64,000 nt of DNA, from assembly GCA_964383565.1 (NCBI GenBank), contig CAYLIK010000001.1:1-64000 (forward strand), given 5' to 3'. A program made the translations under genes and the position numbers. The notes under the pieces were generated by a model, which was given only the letters and a program-made list of their open reading frames with translations, was not told the origin of the DNA and made no database searches. The stretch comes from CANJQJ01 sp964383565 (GTDB taxonomy: Bacteria > Pseudomonadota > Alphaproteobacteria > Sphingomonadales > Sphingomonadaceae). Position 1 is the first letter of the stretch, and every line of letters starts with the position of its first letter. Below are positions 58,302 to 64,000 of the stretch, one piece after another.

Positions 58302-60638
58302 TCAGAACTTGTAGCTGGCCGAAATCCCGTACTGGCGCGGCGGGTAATAGTTGGTGAGACCCAACGTGCCCGGCGAGTCGAACACCGAGTTGATGTAGCG
58401 ATTGTCGAACAGGTTGGTCGCCCAAACGCCGACTTCCATATTTTCCGATACGATGATGTCGAAGTTCGCGTTGACCAGATTCATCGGCTGGATCGATGCG
58501 CGCCGTGTGTCGACGATTGAGGTCAGCAGCTTCTCGGACGTGTAGGTATAGGAAAGCTGCGCCCGCGCCTCCAGCTCGCCCGAGAGTGGGAACTGGTAAG
58601 CGATGTTGCTGGCGAAGCTCCACTTCGGCGCATTCTGCAACCGTTCGCCCTTCAGCTGGGTCGTCGATCCGCTGGGCAGCAGGAACGGGAAGTCCTTGTA
58701 TTTGGCGCTGAGATAGGAGCCTGATCCAGTGATTGTCAGCCCGTCCACCGGCGCGGCCGTCAATTCCAGTTCGATGCCCTTGATGGTGGATTTGGCCGCA
58801 TTGAGGATCGTGTTGCCCTGCCGCAGATTGGCGCCGCTGCCCAGGAAGTAGATCTGGGCCAGCTGCATGTCGCGATAGTTAGTATAGAAAGCGGCGAGAT
58901 TGGCGCGCAGCCTGCGATCGAGCGTCTCCGCCTTCAGGCCGACCTCGAACGTGTCGACCTTCTCCGGATTATATGGCCCGACGTCCTCCGGGATGCCAAT
59001 ACGGCCAGTGAAACCGCCTGATTTGAAGCCCCGCGCCCAATAGCCGTAGAGCATCGTCTTGTCGTTGATCTTGTAATCCAGCCCGATCTTCCAGCCGACA
59101 TTGTTCCAGGATTCGCTGCGCGGACCCGGAATGGCGCTGTTGGCGGGGATGGCTGCGTTCGGCGTTCCATCGGGCGACGTGCCATCGAAAGTCGATACCC
59201 CGGTGACCGAAGCCGACGAAAGCGTCGAGGCGAGCATCGACGTCTTCTCATGCGCGTAGCGGATGCCGGCCTGCAGCCGCAACGCGTCAGTCAGATCGAT
59301 ATAAGTCTGCGCGAACAGCGAGGCCGACCAGTTGTCCTGTTCCTGGCTGTTGACCTGGAAGAAACCGGGAAAGCCCTTCGTGATGCCGCCCGTTGCCAAG
59401 TCATAGGTCACGCCGCCGGCGAACTCGATGCGGAGATCCTGCCGGTGCTTGTAATGATCCTTCAGGTAAAAACCGCCGACGAGCAGTTCGATCGCGTCGT
59501 TGATCTTGACGTTGGTGCGCAGCTCCTGACTGAACTGCCAGCCGCTGGTGGGACGGCGCGTATCGATCAGGAATACGGGCGTGCCGTCCTGATCGGTGAA
59601 CTCGAGCAGCTTGTGATATTTATAGGCGGTGATCGAGGTGATATCGCCGACCGCCGTATCGCGCGCGTTGATGGTCAGCGTGCCGCGATAGGTATCCATG
59701 TTGCTCTTGTCGGGAACGCCCGAATGCGCGCCGAAATATTTGTTGGGCGCGTTACAGCGTGACCCTGCTGGCTCGCAGGGCGACTGGTACATGTTGAGGA
59801 ACCCCGCCGGTACATATTCGGCCTCGCCCGGAAGATTGCCCGCGATCACGACCGGCGCACCGTTGCGCGCGCGATCATATTCGCCCGAGAGTGTCGCGTC
59901 GAAGCCGCCGGCCGAATATTTGAGCGCGCCCCGGAAGATGGTGACGTTGCGCCGACCGAGGTCGGATCCATCGACGACGTTGGTGATCCAGCCTTGGCGC
60001 TTGTCGTGCGAAATACCGAACCGCGCGGCAAGCCCTTCGCCCAGCGGCGTGTTGATCACGCCTTGCAGATTGAGGTGGTTGTAATTGCCATAACCGGCTT
60101 TGACTCTGCCTTCGAATTTGTCGGTCGGCTGGGCATTGACGACGTTGACCACGCCGCCGGTCGTGTTCGCGCCGAACAGCGTGCCCTGCGGGCCGCGCAG
60201 GATTTCTATGCGGTCGATATCGAACAGATCGAGCAACGCGCCCATCGAGAAATATTGCGGAACGCCGTCGACGACGATGCCGACCGTATTGCCCGCGTAA
60301 GGATCGGGCTCGATCACGCCAATGCCGCGGATGGTGAAGACCGCGGTGTTGGGCGTGTTGGAGAAGGTATTGATCTGGACGTTCGGCACCGAGTTGCCGA
60401 GACCCTGAAGGTTGACGGCCTGCATGGCTTCGACAGCCGCACCCGTCACGGCCGCGATCGAGATCGGCACGTCCTGCAGATTTTCGGCCTTCTTCTGCGC
60501 CGTCACGATGATTTCTTCGATACCGCCAGTCTGTTCAGGAACGGCGGCGGCGTCCTGTGCGAACGCTGATGACGCGATACTCAGACTGATAAGCGACAGG
60601 CCGGCCAGCAGACCGGAAGTTTTGATAGTCATGATCAT
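58302..60638 (-). CDS. TonB-dependent outer-membrane receptor
   Basis: A 778-residue receptor with a signal peptide ending near SAFAQD, a plug beginning GIEEIIVTAQKKAENLQ, a PQGTLFGANTTGG segment, and a barrel ending in an aromatic SASYKF. It lies 15 bases downstream of a Rieske oxygenase gene on the same strand, so uptake and oxygenation are co-expressed. That is strong context for it importing the substrate of that oxygenase. Confidence 0.93.
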   Translation of the reverse strand: MIMTIKTSGLLAGLSLISLSIASSAFAQDAAAVPEQTGGIEEIIVTAQKKAENLQDVPISIAAVTGAAVEAMQAVNLQGLGNSVPNVQINTFSNTPNTAVFTIRGIGVIEPDPYAGNTVGIVVDGVPQYFSMGALLDLFDIDRIEILRGPQGTLFGANTTGGVVNVVNAQPTDKFEGRVKAGYGNYNHLNLQGVINTPLGEGLAARFGISHDKRQGWITNVVDGSDLGRRNVTIFRGALKYSAGGFDATLSGEYDRARNGAPVVIAGNLPGEAEYVPAGFLNMYQSPCEPAGSRCNAPNKYFGAHSGVPDKSNMDTYRGTLTINARDTAVGDITSITAYKYHKLLEFTDQDGTPVFLIDTRRPTSGWQFSQELRTNVKINDAIELLVGGFYLKDHYKHRQDLRIEFAGGVTYDLATGGITKGFPGFFQVNSQEQDNWSASLFAQTYIDLTDALRLQAGIRYAHEKTSMLASTLSSASVTGVSTFDGTSPDGTPNAAIPANSAIPGPRSESWNNVGWKIGLDYKINDKTMLYGYWARGFKSGGFTGRIGIPEDVGPYNPEKVDTFEVGLKAETLDRRLRANLAAFYTNYRDMQLAQIYFLGSGANLRQGNTILNAAKSTIKGIELELTAAPVDGLTITGSGSYLSAKYKDFPFLLPSGSTTQLKGERLQNAPKWSFASNIAYQFPLSGELEARAQLSYTYTSEKLLTSIVDTRRASIQPMNLVNANFDIIVSENMEVGVWATNLFDNRYINSVFDSPGTLGLTNYYPPRQYGISASYKF

Positions 60639-60653
60639 CCTCCCCTTGTTGAG

Positions 60654-62063
60654 TTATGATGCGAGATATTTGTCGATCGTCCGGTTGAAGTGCCGGATTC
60701 TGATTTCTTGGTAATTGCCGAGAGTCTCGCCGCCCTTGCGGCTCGCGCGGAAGCCCTGCTGCTGGGACCGCAGATTGTCGGTGTCCTGGTCGTAAACGTA
60801 GCCGAACGCGGCATCCATGCCGGGCACCGTGGAATAGCTTTCCTCTTCCTTCACCCGGTACGGCTCGGGTGGTTCCGGAGCCTCGCCTTGATCGGGCAGC
60901 GGCCGCAGGAACAGAATCTCGAACAGGGTCCGGTTGGGGTCGAGCCCGATCGGCCGGAAGCGATAGACCATCGGCAGCGAGAGGCCGGGGAACAGCACCA
61001 TGTTCGGAAAGACATGATATTCGATCGTGTCGATCACTTCGCTATCGGAGAAATGCGAGAGATCGGCCTTGTACTTCTCGCCCAACACCTTGCGCAGGAA
61101 GCGCGCCATCACGATCCGGGCGGTCTCGCCGTCCCTGATCGTCATGCTGTCGTCGAGCACCGAGCGATCACCCACCAGCATCTGGTCGAGCAGCTGCTGC
61201 TCGGACAGCGGATCGGCGAGATGGGGGCTGTTCACACCGCCCGCCGCGTAGAAGCGCGACACATGATCGCTGTAGGTGTCGTACTGGACGTTAGCGTCGC
61301 CCACGCCCTTCATCAGCTGCGGGTGCGTTTCCAGCACATGATAGGATTCGAGGAATGCTTCCTGCGCAGTCTTCCAGTTGCAGGGCAGCTCCTTGGCCAT
61401 GTGCAGTTCGACGAACCGCTTATCCATGTCCCACGTCTTGAAGTGATCGGGCAACGGGTCGAGAAATTCGAGCAGATCCGGGCCTTCATCACTCGGATTT
61501 ATGAAGACGAACCCGCCCCAATGCCCGACGCGCACCTCCGGCAGATGATATTTCTTCGCATCGACATGCGGGAAATCCCAGGCGCAGGGCACGGCCTTCA
61601 GTTCGCCGTCATTGGCCCAGGTCCAGCCGTGATAGGGGCAGCGCAATTGCGGCGCGCTGCCGAAGCCCTCGCTCTTGCGCAGCTTGGTGCCGCGATGCAG
61701 GCAGCTGTTGACGAAGCCTTTTACGCTCCCGTCGTCCTGCCGGACGACGATGTAGGAGAGATGGCCGACCTCATAGACATAATGGTCGCCGGGCTCGGGA
61801 ATGTGATCCTCGCGGCACACCCATTGCCAGCTGCGCTGCCAGATCTTGTCCATCTCCGCATCGAAGAAGGCTTGATCATAATAGCGCGAGAAGGGCAGAT
61901 CCTCGCTGCCGAGATATTCGTAGCGCTCCTGGGTGAGTACCGCAGGCGCGGGATTGGCGTCGCCCTTGATGATGTCCTGAACCGAGGGAGCCGGGCAGCG
62001 CGCGTCACCGAAAGCCAGGTCATCCTGTTCCGGCAATCCGTGGGGACGGATGGCGTCTGTCAT
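60654..62063 (-). CDS. Rieske oxygenase alpha subunit (paralogue of 55177)
   Basis: A 469-residue Rieske oxygenase with cluster ligands C121/H123 (CLHRGTKL) and C142/H145 (CPYHGW). Iron ligands H242 and H247 lie in ESYHVLETHPQ. The N-terminal CPAPSVQDII and the LPCNWK-EAFLES block pair it with the protein at 55177. The ATG at 62063 follows GGAGAGG. It is divergent from a TetR regulator gene and leads a two-gene operon with a TonB receptor. Confidence 0.93.
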   Translation of the reverse strand: MTDAIRPHGLPEQDDLAFGDARCPAPSVQDIIKGDANPAPAVLTQERYEYLGSEDLPFSRYYDQAFFDAEMDKIWQRSWQWVCREDHIPEPGDHYVYEVGHLSYIVVRQDDGSVKGFVNSCLHRGTKLRKSEGFGSAPQLRCPYHGWTWANDGELKAVPCAWDFPHVDAKKYHLPEVRVGHWGGFVFINPSDEGPDLLEFLDPLPDHFKTWDMDKRFVELHMAKELPCNWKTAQEAFLESYHVLETHPQLMKGVGDANVQYDTYSDHVSRFYAAGGVNSPHLADPLSEQQLLDQMLVGDRSVLDDSMTIRDGETARIVMARFLRKVLGEKYKADLSHFSDSEVIDTIEYHVFPNMVLFPGLSLPMVYRFRPIGLDPNRTLFEILFLRPLPDQGEAPEPPEPYRVKEEESYSTVPGMDAAFGYVYDQDTDNLRSQQQGFRASRKGGETLGNYQEIRIRHFNRTIDKYLAS

Positions 62064-62219
62064 GCTTTCCCTCTCCAAAAGATTTGCGTCATTCTGCTAG
62101 TTGATAACCGGACGCCTTGCCTGTTTTATGCGCCAGCACGGGCATAGCCCCAACTGAACATTGTGCTAGTGGAGCGTCTTGTCGTGCGAGTGATGCGATG
62201 ACGTGACGGACGGAGCGGC

Positions 62220-62900
62220 GTGGAAAAGGTAACACGGGCAATATTGGATCAGGTTCGGCCGGACAGGATGGTCGGAACCGAAGCATCGTGGCAGCAGCGC
62301 AAAAGCAGCGAGATGCGGATCCGCATCTTGGAAGCGACGCTCGACTGTCTTGTGGAGCGGGGCTACGCCCGGCTTTCGACCAGCGAGATCACATCGCGCG
62401 CCAGCGTTTCGCGCGGCGCGATGCACCACCATTTTCCGACCCGCATGGCGCTGGTCGCTGCCGCCGTCGAATATGCGCTGTACCGGAGCATGCAGCAGTT
62501 TTTGACCGACTATTTCGAATTGATCGGCAGGAAGAAGGGGAGCGCCAACGTCGTGGCGGCCGCCACCGAAGCCTACTGGCGTAGCGTGCAAACCCGCGAA
62601 TATGCCGCCCATCTGGAACTCGCCATGGCCGCGCGGACCGACGTCGAGCTGAACAGCCATTTCCTTCCACTCGCCCGCAAGTTCGACCGCGTTTGGCGTG
62701 AGGAGATGGTCAAGACCTTCCCCGAATGGAAGGGGCTGGGAGAGCGGCTGCAGCTTGCGAATGATTTCGCGATCGCCGCCCATCTCGGACTGTTGCTGCA
62801 AAGGCCGGTCCTGGGCGAAGGCAAGCGTTCCCGTCAGATTCGCGACCTGATCCTCAGGGTAATCCAGGATCTCCACGCTACCGATGAAACAGGTGGGTGA
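62220..62900 (+). CDS. TetR-family transcriptional regulator
   Basis: A 226-residue regulator. The helix-turn-helix lies at about 32-78, with LSTSEITSRASVSRGAMHHHF as the recognition segment; the C-terminal helical domain would bind an effector. The start is GTG 62220 with GGAG nearby; ATG 62268 is a possible later start that still keeps the DNA-binding domain. It faces the Rieske-receptor operon across 156 bases and probably controls it, by inference. Confidence 0.87.
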   Translation: MEKVTRAILDQVRPDRMVGTEASWQQRKSSEMRIRILEATLDCLVERGYARLSTSEITSRASVSRGAMHHHFPTRMALVAAAVEYALYRSMQQFLTDYFELIGRKKGSANVVAAATEAYWRSVQTREYAAHLELAMAARTDVELNSHFLPLARKFDRVWREEMVKTFPEWKGLGERLQLANDFAIAAHLGLLLQRPVLGEGKRSRQIRDLILRVIQDLHATDETGG

Positions 62901-62985
62901 GCCGGTTTCTGGCCTTTAAACCAGCTTCGGGCGTTGCAATCACCAGCTATCAACCCGTCCCATGTGATCGGAGAGGAACAAGACC

Positions 62986-63669
62986 ATGACCAACATCGCA
63001 ATCACTGGCGCAGGACGCGGCATCGGCCTGGAACTGACCAAACAATATGTCGCCGCCGGCGACCGGGTCTTCGCGCTGGTCCGCAATCCAGCCGGTTCGG
63101 ACGCACTCACCGCGCTCGCCACGAGTTCTGGCGGCAAGGTTACGGTTATCGAAATGGACGTCGGTGACGATGCATCGGTCCGGGCGGCCGCTGCTAGGAT
63201 CAGCGAGCCGGTAGACGTTGTGCTCAACGTGGCCGGCGTCATCGGACCTGGCGGTAATGATCTCGAGTCATCAGATTGGGATGCCTGGACCGATGCCTTC
63301 AATGTGATGGTATATGGGCCGTTGCGCGTGCTGCAGGCATTCCTGCCCAAGCTGAAGTCCGGCGCGAAGGTGATCAACATCACCAGCCAGCTTGCCGCAT
63401 CCACCTGGCCCTATGGCGGGCATTATGCCTACGCCGGAGCAAAAGCGGCACTCAACCGGGTGATGCGCTCGGTCGCGATCGACTTGCGCGACAAGGGCAT
63501 AGTCATCGGCCTGGTCCATCCAGGCTGGGTGAAAACCGACATGGGCGGCGCGGATGCCGATATCACACCGCAGGAAAGCGCCGAAGGCATCCGCAAGACG
63601 ACGGCTGGCTGGACGCTCGACCGTTCCGGCGATTTTCTCAAGTGGAACGGAGAGACTCACCCCTGGTGA
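62986..63669 (+). CDS. Short SDR (C-factor-like)
   Basis: A 227-residue SDR of the shorter C-factor-like type. The nucleotide motif TGAGRGIG is at 7-14, NVAG at 81-84, Ser134, and YAGAK with Tyr149 and Lys153. The acidic EMDV near 56-59 follows the third strand. It has GAGAGGAA before the ATG. It follows the TetR gene on the same strand after 85 bases. Its 3' end overlaps the convergent EthD gene by 32 bases. Confidence 0.87.
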   Translation: MTNIAITGAGRGIGLELTKQYVAAGDRVFALVRNPAGSDALTALATSSGGKVTVIEMDVGDDASVRAAAARISEPVDVVLNVAGVIGPGGNDLESSDWDAWTDAFNVMVYGPLRVLQAFLPKLKSGAKVINITSQLAASTWPYGGHYAYAGAKAALNRVMRSVAIDLRDKGIVIGLVHPGWVKTDMGGADADITPQESAEGIRKTTAGWTLDRSGDFLKWNGETHPW

Positions 63670-64000
63670 GGATCGGCGCGGGAAGATAGGATTCGTGCTC
63701 CTCCACGAGGTAGGGGCGCATCCGCCCGCGATCGAACAGCTGCTCCTCGTCGGCCACGATCTCCGCCATCTGCTCGGGATCGGATAGGGCCGCGAAACAG
63801 GCATCATGGGTCGCCATGTCCGGGAACCAGATCTCCATGATAACGTCCGGATCGGCCTCGTTTGGTTCGCCCGTGGGAGTCGGGTAGCGCCGGACGTACC
63901 GGCACGCATATCCCGACAGCACCTTTTCGCCGATCAGCCGGTGATTTTCCTCATAATAGGTGATGAACTCTTCTCGGGAGAGACCCGGCTTGCGGTTCAT
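63638..64000 (-). CDS. EthD-domain protein, probably cut by the window edge
   Basis: At least 120 residues of an EthD-type dimeric alpha-beta barrel protein. MNRKPGLSREEFITYYEENH is the family signature, but EthD proteins usually have a strand of about 8-12 residues before it, so the ATG at the very edge is probably internal and the gene continues to the right. EthD proteins accompany oxygenase systems for xenobiotics and may be cofactor-free enzymes or stability factors. It overlaps the convergent SDR by 32 bases. Confidence 0.8.
   Translation of the reverse strand: MNRKPGLSREEFITYYEENHRLIGEKVLSGYACRYVRRYPTPTGEPNEADPDVIMEIWFPDMATHDACFAALSDPEQMAEIVADEEQLFDRGRMRPYLVEEHESYLPAPILTRGESLRST

Noticed and set aside
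11770..64000. The catabolic island as a recently transferred mobile element
   Set aside because: No integrase, transposase, tRNA-flanked repeats or plasmid genes are visible, and base composition looks uniform by eye. Accessory content alone is not enough evidence.

Overview
The window looks like a chromosomal segment of a high-G+C alphaproteobacterium, most likely a sphingomonad (Sphingomonas, Sphingobium, Novosphingobium or a relative). The grounds are three large TonB-dependent receptors, a crowd of Rieske oxygenases, NTF2/SnoaL-like proteins and short-chain dehydrogenases, and palindromic intergenic repeats of a kind I associate with that group. Genus-level placement is inference. I see no transposase, integrase, CRISPR array, rRNA or tRNA.

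Region 1 (1-6952) is nitrogen acquisition. A leftward urease operon (ureD-ureA-ureB-ureC, with ureC cut by the window edge) diverges from a rightward urea ABC transporter operon (urtABCDE). Region 2 (7095-11725) is mostly general cell function: a thioredoxin-TPR protein coupled to a Lon-substrate-binding-domain protein, a UbiH-type hydroxylase, a predicted metal-dependent hydrolase and a histone-deacetylase-family hydrolase.

Region 3 (11770-64000) is a large catabolic island. It holds seven Rieske oxygenase alpha subunits. Six fall into three paralogous pairs (16151/42780, 49443/53677, 55177/60654) and one is a singleton (17569). There is one Rieske ferredoxin, but no reductase and no recognisable beta subunit. 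Also present are a P450, a Tat-exported flavoprotein with a c-type cytochrome, a GMC oxidoreductase, seven SDRs, three MDR-type reductases, nine NTF2-fold domains in eight genes, three VOC proteins, two ThuA-like proteins and three TonB receptors. A CoA-thioester section holds three acyl-CoA dehydrogenases, an APH-like kinase, a lipid-transfer-type thiolase with a DUF35 partner, and E1alpha/E1beta/E2 of a 2-oxoacid dehydrogenase. Regulators are one LuxR-type and two TetR-type proteins. The gene set implies uptake of a hydrophobic compound through TonB receptors, oxygenation by Rieske enzymes and P450, redox and isomerisation steps by SDR/MDR/NTF2/VOC proteins, and beta-oxidation-like breakdown of a CoA-linked side chain. 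The substrate is not identified; a polycyclic terpenoid or steroid-like compound is a reasonable guess only.

The leftward genes form strikingly compact operons. The 55017-to-46765 operon has nine genes joined almost throughout by overlapping stop and start codons. The points most worth checking are: an in-frame TGA that removes the conserved tail of one Rieske oxygenase; NTF2 genes translationally coupled to Rieske genes; a split ACAD11/LvaA-LvaC-like kinase-dehydrogenase pair; a fused NTF2 pair that keeps an internal ribosome binding site; an FNR-like box before an oxygenase operon; and an 11-base motif at the same distance from two paralogous reductase genes.
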